Positions 54,455 to 64,000 of a stretch of DNA of 64,000 bases are shown in pieces (position 1 is the first letter of the stretch; each line of letters opens with the position of its first letter). The translations under genes and the position numbers were made by a program. The notes below the pieces were generated by a model. It ran no database searches. It had not been told where the DNA came from and saw only the letters and a list, made by a program, of their open reading frames with translations. This DNA comes from Aporrectodea caliginosa (Eukaryota > Annelida > Clitellata > Crassiclitellata > Lumbricidae), in the NCBI GenBank assembly GCA_020284085.1, contig JACEVL010000046.1, forward strand, positions 262,501 through 326,500, written 5' to 3'.

Positions 54455-54745
54455 CCTGAAGAGGAGAGACTTTAGTTTCGAGTGGAAAGACTTGGGGTGA
54501 TGGATAGAGGAGCCTGAGGAAGATGATGGTAGGTGATTGGCGATGATGGTGGAGGAACCGAAAAAGTGCGGAATTCATAAGGCAGATCGTTCCAGAGACG
54601 TGGGTCAGTGTTGGATATGGCTCGGTTGGAGAACAGACACTTGAGATGAGTAGTGAACGGAGGTCGAGAAAGAGTGAGAACGGAGGATGATCGGGTAGAG
54701 CGGGTTGGCTGGATAGTGAAGAGGCACTTGTCACATATCATATTG
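54432..54745 (-). pseudogene. CR1/L2-type LINE ORF2 C-terminus
   Basis: A minus-strand frame with F-S-N-R-A-I, P-R-L-W-N-D-L-P, the terminal signature of CR1/L2-group proteins. Truncated at its 5' side. Confidence 0.7.
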
Positions 54746-55282
54746 AGCTTGTTAGACGCCTGTCTAAATAGGCCTATGGATTTAGTTTTCCTGCTTTTTA
54801 TTATTGATTGTCGACTTCTTCATTAGTTGAATCGTGCAGCTCACGAAATCTAATCCTGGAGGTCCTGGCGCTAGAGAAACTAATAACAGTCAAACCTCTG
54901 CGTTCCGTGGGCTTCATTTTGACATCACATGCAACATTTAATACACAGCAAAATGCAGTTCCCATATAAATGGATACGCTTGATGGGGTCTTATATTTCA
55001 TAGTTCATGCGTGTATCCACTTTAAAGCCTTGTTGAATATTCGCAATGACTTATTACTGGCAAACCCAATTAGAATTATAGTGGAAGCGAAACAATGTTA
55101 GGCCTATCTATCCACCAGAGGAGCCTAAAACGAAACAAATCACATGGCAGCACATGCAGACGAAACTGAAAACTTTAGTGAATACATTCCTCGATTTTTC
55201 AGTTGTTAGACTTATAAGAAGTATTAGTCGTGTATGACCCATTTGCAGTTGCAGTCTTTCGTGTTTATTTGCTGCGAAAACA

Positions 55283-58200
55283 ATGATGACGATTCTAATG
55301 GAAAGAATTCGAGAGATAGCATTTCTTACGCTCCTTTATGGCAAGTCGAGCGAACTATGATCGCCAAAAATTTACGGATTAGTGATTTATAATCGGAATC
55401 GTAATCTCTAAACTTCTAAAGCGCCTCTCGAAAGCCAAGCGCATGGTACCAGCTTACAACAATTTATATGGCACTAGAATTATAGCGACCTACTTCTGCG
55501 GTGCTTTACGATTTCAATTAGGCCTATCAGCGTATGAACTAAGAGCAGCAGCATCCAGAAAGAATTTCAATTATTGTTTAAAAACTTCGAACCTCCGGAA
55601 GACTGTTTCACACAACCAGGGCAGCGACCAAAAAGACCATATCACCCATTTTACTCTTTTTTACTTGGCGCGAATACATCGTCAGACCTTCAAGGTCGAA
55701 CCCACAGTCGAGTATAGTTTAAGATAACGGTTTTAGGCTGTCTGCCAGATGAAGTGGTCCGCAGCAATTCAGACACTTCGTACACGAAGGCAAAGTATGA
55801 ATTTTATTGGCTCATGCTATATGATGAAATGTTGGTATCAAAATCTAAGCTTATAATATTTTGTCGAAATTCTTTGGTTGCTCCGCTGTTTCAGATTTAT
55901 GCGGAGCGTCTCTGATCGAAACTCCGAGTAACAAAGCAGTGATTGCGGGTCAGCGGATGGAAATGGAATGTCGGGCTGACAATGGCTCCATATTTCGGAA
56001 GTGGGATTTTCTCCAAGTTGGAAGTGAATCGCCAAGAGCGATTGCTATAAACGACAACACAAACATAGCGATAGTTCCGAACATATCTCGCTTTGGTGTT
56101 GATGCCGGACACAATGGTTCCGCTATACTTTATTCCAATTCGACAGAGAAAACAGACGCTGGTGTCTACATCTGTATAGGAGAAACAGGCACCAGAGAAT
56201 TTAAATACAGCGCACAACTGATCGTCTTCGGTAAGTATTTATGACGATTGATTTTAGTAATTACTACTTAATGTAATGTAATGTAATGTAATTAGTAATT
56301 TATATAGCGCCGCTCACAGCCGAGGCCATTCAGTAGCGCTCCCAGTGCGAGAACCCCGAGAGAAGAAGTATGTTTTAAGGAGAGAGAGAGATGAGGACAA
56401 TGATCCAGAAAGGAAAGTCTCACGCAAAGTGAAGTGAAGGGCATTCCATAAAGAGGGCCCAATGATGGCAAAGGATCGAGTTTGAGCAATCGTAGTCCTA
56501 GCTCGTGGGACAAAGAAGTCAGATCGGTCCAGAGATCGTAAAGGCCGATGAGAAGATGCAGAAAGAGGAGGACGAATGACATCTCTGAGGTATTTTGGAG
56601 CAAGTCCCAGTTTGGATTTGAGGACCAAAGCAAGGACTTTAAACTGAATGCGGTCAGAGAGAGGAAGCCAATGCAGTTGGTTAACCATGAATGATGATAT
56701 ATGGGAGTATTTAGGAAGGTGAGCAATCAATCGAGCAGCAGTATTGAGAACAGATTGAATAGGGTATAGACGGACCTTGGGAAGACCAATAAGTAGGGAG
56801 TTGCAATAATCAATTCTGGAACAGACAAATGCATGGACAATGGATGCCATGGTAGAGAGAGGAACAGATCTGCGAATAACCCTGAGACGCCGTAGGTGAA
56901 AGTAAGAGGATCGTGTAAGGTTGGTTACATGAGCAGAAAAAGTGAGAGCGCTGTCCAAAGTGACACCTAGGTCACGCACACAAGTAGAGAACGTAAAATT
57001 GGGAAAGTTTTCAGAGAGAAGCGAAAAGTCAATTTTCAGAAGTTGTTGGGGTGTGCCAAGCCAAATAAGTTGAGTTTTGGAAGAGTTTAGCGAAAGGCGA
57101 TTGGAAGACATCCACAAATGCAAGTCATGGGAAAGAGCTTCAATACGGCGAGCTAAAGTGAGTTGAGTAGACGCAGGACCATGAACATATGCCTGAACGT
57201 CATCAGCAAAAAGGTGACCAGTAGCAGAGTAATTTGTAAACAAAGAGGTAATATCAGCCGTGTACTGTACAAAATGAAAAGAAGGGGTCCAAGGACTGAT
57301 CCCTGAGGAACTCCTAGAAGGACAGGCACCCAGTTAGACCTGGAATTACCAGCTATAACCATTTGGGTGCGACCGGACAGGTAGGATTGAAGCCAGAGAA
57401 GAGGGACTCCCTTAAGACCATAGGAGGATTCAAGGCGTTGGAGCAGAATATCGTGATCCACCATGTCGAAGGCTGCTGAGACATCAAAAAGTGCAAGAAG
57501 GGTGACCTGAGCCTTATCAATAGCTGAGTAGATGTCAGCTAGCATAGAGAGCAGCAGGGGTGGACTGGGCCGCCGGGACACCGGGAAGATTCCCGGTGGG
57601 CCGCCAGGACCGGTGATATAATAATTTAATCAATTTAGTACAGATGATACAGGTTTTTTTACAAAAAATTGCGGCATCGGTTAACCGGTTTTTAGTTTCG
57701 GTTAACCGGTTTGTAAATTAACTGAAAAAGAGCAATGCATACTTACTTACCTACAGTGCTCCGTACAGCCAGCGGCCGCCATGTTAGATAAGAATTTACA
57801 TCTTCCATTCTACTTCCGGCGTCTTCCACTGAGTTTGTTTTGATAAAATTTCTTTTAAATTTGTTAGTTAGTAATAAGTAATATTAATTAAATAAGATAT
57901 GTTACGGTTATGAGTGATATAAATCCGAAACGTAAATGTAAAGGTGGTGCGGAGAAAGTAAGAGATAAGAAACTAAAGATTCTTGGTAAAGATGGAGCTA
58001 AATGCCGAAATCTAGTCGATTTATTTAAAGCCACTCCAATTCAAACTGAAGACACCAGCTCTCAACAAACACCTTCTGCAAGTAAACAACCCGACAAATT
58101 TTGCAAAAAATGTCCTGTTTGCTGCTTTTCTGTACTACATAAATACAGTTTCTATGGGCAAGCATACAAGCATCTCTTTAGTGCATATAAACTTTTATTG

Positions 58201-61200
58201 ACTCTGTCGTCTACCCAAGTAGCTTGTGAGAGATCTTTCTCTAAATTGAAATACATTAAGAATCGCTTGCGAAGCTCATTGTCATCTACACACCTTGAAG
58301 CTTTTATGCTTATGTCAACAGAAACCGATGTTTTAAGTGAACTGAATAATGACACAATTATAGATCATGTAGCCGAAATGGCACCCGGCTTAAAGAAGTT
58401 GCTAATACTATAAACAGCAATAATACCATCACAGTGAGTCCGAATAAATTGATTTATAACTTGAGTTGACGCATTCTTAATATTTTATATATAATTATAA
58501 ATTATATATGCGATTTATCGTTTTTTGTTATTGCATAATGTAATTTGTAAAGTGACCCATGACTTTGGAGGTCACTGGCCCTCGGGTATGCATGAAAAAT
58601 GCACAAAGAAAATAAAAGTCATGAAGTTAGGGCCGCTTTTTGTTTTTTTCCCGGGCCGCTTGAACTCCCCAGTCCACCCCTGGAGAGCAGGGCTGTTGCA
58701 GTTGAGTGGAACGCCCTGAAACCAGATTGGTGTGAGGGGAGAAGGCCTGAAGACTCAAGGTAAGGAAGAATCTGAATTGAAACCAGACGTTCAAGGGTTT
58801 TGGAAAGAAAAGACAGGTTAGAAATAGGCCGATAGTTTTTGCAGTCGTTTGGGTCCAGATTAGTTTTCTTAAGTGCCGGGAAAACCAAAGCACGTTTTTG
58901 GGAAGCAGGAATGCAGCCCTCAGCAAGCGATCTATTGAAGAGATAGAGCAAGAACGGTGCAAGATCATCAAGTATGTCAATAATAATAAATGGAGGGAGT
59001 GGGTCTAGTTCACAAGATCTAAGATTAACACCCGAGAAAACTGTTCTTAGGTCAGCGTCCGTAATAGGCCTAAAGCCAACGAACTCGGAAGATGTAGATG
59101 AGAACACCGGAGGTGTAGCATCAGCTGTAGCGGCACGGAGAGAGTTTGTCTTCGTGTTCAGCATGTCAAGAAACTCATCAGCAGTGAAGGCTGGAGTCTC
59201 GAGCGGACGAGACGGCCGACCAAGAAGCCCCGAGATGGAAGACCAACTGATACAATTACTAACGATGATTAGTCATAGACTTAAATATAGCCCCCTACAA
59301 CAAAATTTTTCAGATGTAGTCCCGATCTGACATGAATAGACCACTTACTTCTAGTAAATTTAATGCCTTTCTTAATTAGGCCTACTGATGAAACTATACC
59401 TAATGGTCTTTCGGTTAAACCGTAGTTTACGTTGCTAAATTACTGGATTGATGAAAAATTGTTTCCCTAAATGGAAGTGGGATTGATGAAAACATTCCTG
59501 TGTTTAAATAGAGGCCGGATTGATCGAATAATTTTTCCCGCAAATGGAAGCTGGATGGATGAAACTAAGTTTTCGACTCAATAGAAGCCGGATTGATGAA
59601 AATGATTGTTTCCGTAATTAGAAGCGAGATCCATGAGAATAATTCTTTGCTTATTTAAAGTTCCTTTGATGAAAAATATTTCTTTTGCTAAATAGAAGTT
59701 GGATTGATAAAAATATTTTTTCATATTCATTGGAAGTTGGATTGATGCAAAGATTTCTCGACGAAATGGAAGCTGGATTGATGATAGTTATCATGCAAAT
59801 AGGTAGACTGCTTACTTAAAAACGTCAAGTGTGGCACTGAAGACATTAGAATAATATAGCAACGTAGGCTCCTGGCCTATATATATATATATTCGTTTAA
59901 TTGAGAAAAACAATCTGACAAAAACGCAGAAATGCTAACATGAGTGATAATGGATAATTAAAGTTCATCAGAAGATTTTAGAATAAACTAGTAAATATTT
60001 TTATATAATGATCTGGGAATAAATTGAGAGTTGTCCTTGGGTGGGAGAGTATGGTTGTGTGCTCTAGGTCTTAATTGGTGAGAGGAGAAGGGTCGGAGTG
60101 GAGGTAGGAGTTGGTGAAGTACATGCTTGGAGATGTGTAATATGGAGAAAGGAGTTTCGCATCGGCTATATTGGCAAGTTCAGAGACTGTTGGAAAGGAT
60201 TGCTCTAGGTATCCTAGGCGTTTGGCTCTTTTTAGGAGTTTTTCCTAAGGCGTTCTTTATCGGAAGCCAGGGTGAGACCCCACCAGGATGGGAAGGCATA
60301 TAGAAGTTTAGCAACGGTAGTGGCTTTTGTTACATTATGGATGGATGAGGAAGAAAGGCCATGGGTTTTGAGTTTTCTGTTAGCATAAAAAGAGGAGGAG
60401 CAAGTAGCTGTGAGGTGGTCTATATGGGCTGTGAGTTTGAAATTATCTTGAAGGATGACACCCAGTATTTTCAAAGTTTTAACTCGGGTAATACCAGGCA
60501 ATGGAGGAGGAGGTTCAAATTGGTGTCGAGGTCGGAAAATGATCATTTCTTCTAGATTTAGAGCTATTTAAGGTAAGGTTATTGGCAGAAGCCCATGTAG
60601 AGATTAAATGCAGTTCAGATGGAATAGTATGAGCTTGAGAGGATCCAGTAAGGAGGTAAGTGTCATCTGCAAATTTGAACATAAGATTAAGGGGCTCAGC
60701 AGGGTGCAGGTCTGAACCAGTAATTGAGAAATTAGTAGGTCCTAAGACAGAGCCTTGAACTATACTAGCATTGATTTTGAGCAGAGATGAAGAGTGACCT
60801 TTGAATACAGTGAAGTGTGAGCGTTCAAGATGATATTCAACTAGCCAGTTATAGATTTCGTCTGGGATATCAAGAGTGGAGATTTTGTCAAATAGGGCAG
60901 AGTGCTTAACAGAGTCAAATGCTTTGGAGAAGTCAATGGAGATTATTGATACATATTCGTTGGTTTTTAGGAGGAGTTGTGTATGATGTATGATTGATAT
61001 TATGGCTGCAGAGGTGGAACCAGTGGGTCTAAAAGCAAATTGATCTGAAACTAGGGATTCAAGAGGAGCTTGAGTAAATACGGTTTGACCGGTCTTTCTA
61101 TAATGGCGCAGCATATGATCTGAGAGAAGCACCAAAGCGTAGGCCTACGAGAGATTCCTGAGTTGATGGGTTTAGGAATCGATCAACTTCAGACGTATCC

Positions 61201-62391
61201 ACGTGGGTCCGTGAAAGCCAGGACTTCAAGAGTCAGAAACTAAATTGCTTAAACTGTAAAAAGAAGAAAGTGGTAACCATTTTAAAATCATGTCTATATG
61301 GTTTAGTTTTCTTCTAATTATTCATTATCATTTGTTAGAATCTGAGCCATTATGTGAGACAAATCTAACTACAAATACCTATTTGTCGGATGGAGATTAC
61401 ATTTGGCTGAAGTGTAGAGTGAACTTTAGAGGCAACTGGGCGCCTACAGTGGAATGGAGACAACATCAACATCAAGTCGATGCGGACAATGGCGAAGGGC
61501 GTCTGGTTTCAAATGAGACTGTTACCGTAGTCGCTGAGAACTCCAGTATCACTTCTACCTTAATTGTCCTCATTGACTCAACGAATTACTATTCAAACTA
61601 TTCGTGTCGGACTTACTTCCCCTGGCACAATGGTAGACTCAGAACAAATGCCAAAAATGTACCCAACTTCAGATACACGTGGATTAGTACGCATCTGATT
61701 GCTCGGCCAACGATTTCAATATTTCTGAATATTGGTATATGTATAGCCATCTTCACTTTCATCGTCACAGTTGGCGGTGTAGCCTATTGTGCTTTACTCT
61801 GCCGAAAAGCAACAGGTGGGTGAATTCTAAATTCCTCTGATCATACAGAGGAATAAAATACAAACGCAATGTCAGTAAGAAAAAAATTAAAACCGGAATA
61901 TAACAAAAAAAAACTTAAGGTTTAAGACAACGTGCGAGTGAACCGCAACAGCACTTACTGTTCACTACCTCAGACCGTAGGATGTTCCACACTTCTACAG
62001 ATATTTACATGGCTTATTTATATCAAACATATTCGAAACGCTGATCTAAATACGAGCGACTTAAGGTATCTGGAATATTCATATTGACCTAAATAAATTT
62101 AAACAGTACGTATTGTTAGGCAGCAGCGCACATACTTATTAAACTGTATGCCAGTGTCCGTAGATTGTATTCATAGTAGTTTTAATTTAGTTTTTGTGTT
62201 TGCATATAAATGTTTGATTGATTGTAGCCAAGCGATACGGCATAACTCGAGAAAACGTCTCTCCTGTGGAGAACGTAATAAGAGAGTCAGCAAGTATTTA
62301 TGCAGAAATCAATGAGCTGGGCAATAGGATTGAATTGCCAATTACTAATTCAATGGAATCGACTGACTATTTCAATCTCATCCCTAAATAG
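55283..62391 (+). CDS. Receptor gene 4: two-Ig type I membrane protein, truncated ITIM tail
   Basis: Four phase-1 exons: 55283-55340 (signal peptide; ATGs at 55283, 55286 and 55298, the last matching gene 3), 55895-56230 (V-like Ig, D-A-G-V-Y-I-C), 61339-61815 (second Ig and transmembrane helix in one exon) and 62228-62391 (tail). The product is 344 aa. The donor after exon 1 is GC; after exon 2 it is GTAAGT where gene 3 has GCAAGT. The tail keeps the ITIM S-I-Y-A-E-I and T-D-Y-F-N-L but stops at a TAG where gene 3 continues with H-I-R. Intron 2 is swollen to 5.1 kb by two LINEs and a hAT. A poly(A) signal candidate lies at 62827-62832. It may still be functional as a shorter inhibitory receptor; equally it may be on the way to a pseudogene. 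Confidence 0.78.
57555..58682 (+). mobile_element. hAT deletion derivative nested in the LINE
   Basis: 1,128 bp with terminal inverted repeats beginning CAGGGGTGGACTGG on both sides. It is flanked by a perfect 8-bp duplication GAGAGCAG at 57547-57554 and 58683-58690. It contains one intact frame (57910-58413). Confidence 0.92.
57910..58413 (+). CDS. hAT transposase, internally deleted, C-terminal dimerisation region intact
   Basis: A 167-aa intact frame. The basic N-terminus (residues 1-40) is followed by a short linker and then the hAT family C-terminal dimerisation domain from about residue 90 (L-L-T-L-S-S, C-E-R-S-F-S-K-L-K, K-N-R-L-R-S-S-L). The RNase-H-like catalytic core is missing; full transposases are several hundred residues longer. 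It could not transpose itself, but a protein of this kind could bind partner transposase. That it is still open suggests a young insertion. Confidence 0.75.
   Translation: MSDINPKRKCKGGAEKVRDKKLKILGKDGAKCRNLVDLFKATPIQTEDTSSQQTPSASKQPDKFCKKCPVCCFSVLHKYSFYGQAYKHLFSAYKLLLTLSSTQVACERSFSKLKYIKNRLRSSLSSTHLEAFMLMSTETDVLSELNNDTIIDHVAEMAPGLKKLLIL
59440..59790. repeat. Degenerate minisatellite, period about 40 bp
   Basis: About eight diverged units of the form TGGAAGYYGGATTGATGAAA followed by a T-rich segment. Located in gene 4 intron 2 between two LINEs; not coding. Confidence 0.7.
60000..61140 (-). pseudogene. Second non-LTR retrotransposon fragment, gene 4 intron 2
   Basis: A minus-strand RT with I-D-F-S-K-A-F-D-S-V, I-V-Q-G-S-V-L-G-P and F-K-F-A-D-D-T-Y-L-L at 60515-61135. 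It continues after a frame break into 60232-60546 (T-L-K-I-L-G-V, then A-K-L-L-Y-A-F-P-S-W-W-G). The 5' end and endonuclease are missing. It ends about 200 bases before the second Ig exon. Jockey/CR1-group; clade uncertain. Confidence 0.75.
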
Positions 62392-62600
62392 CACATTCGT
62401 CAGCAACTCAGCAGGCTCATGACGACCTCGTTAATCAAGAATTTCCAGATGAGTCGATTGAGTAATTGCAGCTTTCGTTTCTAGATGACGAATATCAAGT
62501 TGTAGTTTATGGTGATAATTATTTGTCATAATGAATCGCAAAGCGGACGTCAGTGATCACAATGCGAAACAGAAATTCCTCCTATTACCGAATAATAATT
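62392..62600 (+). pseudogene. Decayed distal tail coding sequence of gene 4
   Basis: Past the TAG at 62389-62391 the sequence still aligns with the rest of the gene 3 tail exon (CACATTCGTC, TTCCAGATGAGTCGA, GAAACAGAAATTCC). It has further stops and shifts, and the final S-E-Y-L-T-I codons are destroyed. Confidence 0.75.
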
Positions 62601-63400
62601 CAAACTGTCGTATCACCAAGTGATTTCAGATGACGCCATTACTAAAGGAACGACAAATGGATTGAATTTTGTAATTTTCACAGCTTAGTTCTGTATAATA
62701 TTTCAACTTTTACACAGTGCTGCCATTCATCGAGCGATTCACATAATATTATTAACTCCATCAGTAATAGACTTGGAACTATTCGTCTAATATATTACGT
62801 TGTCTCTGTATATTTCTAGACTCAGTAATAAATGCCATGATCTACTAATTTTGTTTAAAAGCAGATTTTTCAGAAGTTCAGAATTCATTAATTCTTAAGA
62901 AAAGTGATTTTATGATCATCTATAAGGTCGTAGAAAGATTTTAAAGTCTTTTCATTTTGCCTCTGATATTCCGGTGGAGAGTAACTGTTATGTGACTAAA
63001 TCAGATTCAATCCCCTTTAACTAACTTCTACGTTTAGGCCACCTCGACCTGTTCGATTTCTTGTTATGATGACGATGTCATAGATGCCATTAATGGCTGG
63101 TTATTGCCATAGATCACATCGGACTAGATGAAATCTGCTGAACATTAGGGTAAAATCTCATCGTAAGATGACGAAAGTCTTCAGAAACAGAGCTTAGTTA
63201 AAATAATTGACTTGTCAGAAGAGAACAAAACAGTAATTACATGATACTCTGTGAAACCGTAAAATTGTTCACTGAATGAGAATCCCCAATTAGCATTAAT
63301 TTTATGGTAATTGCAATTTTAATGACTTTTCCTTTGTAAATCCTGTTGTGTCATATGTGTGTATGTGCCTCAGCGTTGTAGCATAGACTGACATATATTA
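62601..63400. other. 3' flank of gene 4
   Basis: Paralogous in blocks to 51900-52500. It contains AATAAA at 62827-62832. No further gene. Confidence 0.5.
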
Positions 63401-63402
63401 TC

Positions 63403-63760
<358 letters not shown>

Positions 63761-64000
63761 ATGCTCCTCTCTGGGTCATTACGAATATAAACTAATGTGC
63801 ATTTTTCCATACCGATCCGATACCACGATATTTATAACCGGATTACAATCTATGTAGGCCTACTAGACCTACCATTTGAAAACTGAGCAGTTATACTGTT
63901 GCGATAGAAAAACGCGTACATTTACAGTGACTGAGTAGGGAAGACCGTAGGGAACATTTCATAATAATTTTCTTTTTCTCTTGTGGGACTCTTTCATTAG
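63761..64000. other. Right edge, nothing recognised
   Basis: Non-repetitive AT-rich sequence with one TAGGCCTA palindrome. No feature supported. Confidence 0.4.

Larger units (their letters stand above)
56275..59200 (-). mobile_element. CR1/L2-clade LINE, 5'-truncated, split by a hAT
   Basis: Minus-strand ORF2 in pieces. The palm region with N-Y-R-P-I-S-N-L-S and F-R-A-F-H-S-T-A-T-A-L lies at 58690-59164. The catalytic part with D-V-S-A-A-F-D, G-V-P-Q-G-S-V-L-G-P and L-F-A-D-D lies at 57153-57546, and the C-terminal part with R-S-F-A-I-I-G-P-S-L-W-N at 56314-57243. A frameshift near 57200 adds to the hAT interruption. No endonuclease domain is present. The 3' end carries GCGCCGCTCACAG and a TAATG pentamer tail at about 56272-56292. 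It lies antisense in intron 2 of receptor gene 4. Confidence 0.85.

Noticed and set aside
61290..61338. ATG at 61290 as start of an independent Ig gene
   Set aside because: The bases before 61339 are a pyrimidine-rich acceptor region (TTTGTTAG), and the phase matches gene 4 exon 2.

Overview
This is eukaryotic (animal) genomic DNA. It has split genes with GT-AG and GC-AG introns, many microsatellites and dense non-LTR, LTR and hAT transposon debris. No bacterial, viral or organellar gene organisation is present. The palindrome TAGGCCTA occurs more than 30 times. There is also a Ty3/gypsy-like element with integrase ahead of reverse transcriptase (the Gmr1 arrangement, first described in deuterostomes) and many CR1/L2 and RTE fragments. 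Together these suggest a marine invertebrate deuterostome such as an echinoderm; that assignment is inference.

The main content is a cluster of paralogous type I membrane receptors. Each has a short signal-peptide exon, a V-like Ig exon, a second Ig exon, a transmembrane segment and a tyrosine-rich cytoplasmic exon with ITIM/ITIM-like motifs. I could join four genes by splice phase: gene 1 (minus, 10531-16650, 474 aa), gene 2 (plus, 29327-36976, 367 aa), gene 3 (plus, 48171-51897, 437 aa) and gene 4 (plus, 55283-62391, 344 aa, truncated tail). All introns are phase 1, and four of fifteen use a GC donor. There are also orphan signal-peptide exons at 1062-1101, 20535-20574 and 38403-38439, and a broken tail exon at 24584-25075. 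These remains show gene birth and death in the cluster.

Layout: 1-17.4 kb is one duplication unit (signal exon, a young 7.1-kb LTR retrotransposon, gene 1). 19.1-25.8 kb is a second copy that lacks the internal Ig exons and carries a nested pair of hAT elements. 26-29 kb is RTE and CR1/L2 debris. 29.3-37 kb is gene 2. 38.4 kb is an orphan signal exon. 39.3-45.5 kb is a five-exon gene for a secreted metallo-beta-lactamase-fold protein (408 aa), with a hAT element landed exactly on one splice acceptor. 45.9-52.6 kb and 53.1-63.3 kb are a second pair of duplicated units holding genes 3 and 4; intron 2 of gene 4 is filled with a LINE interrupted by a hAT, plus a second LINE. The right edge is an ATC/CATCAT microsatellite field.

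Reading the cluster together: several inhibitory-type receptors with divergent ectodomains, conserved C-terminal SxYLT(V/I) motifs in two of them and decayed copies around them look like a recognition-receptor complex of the NK/Fc-receptor or allorecognition kind. Ligands and expression cannot be told from sequence.
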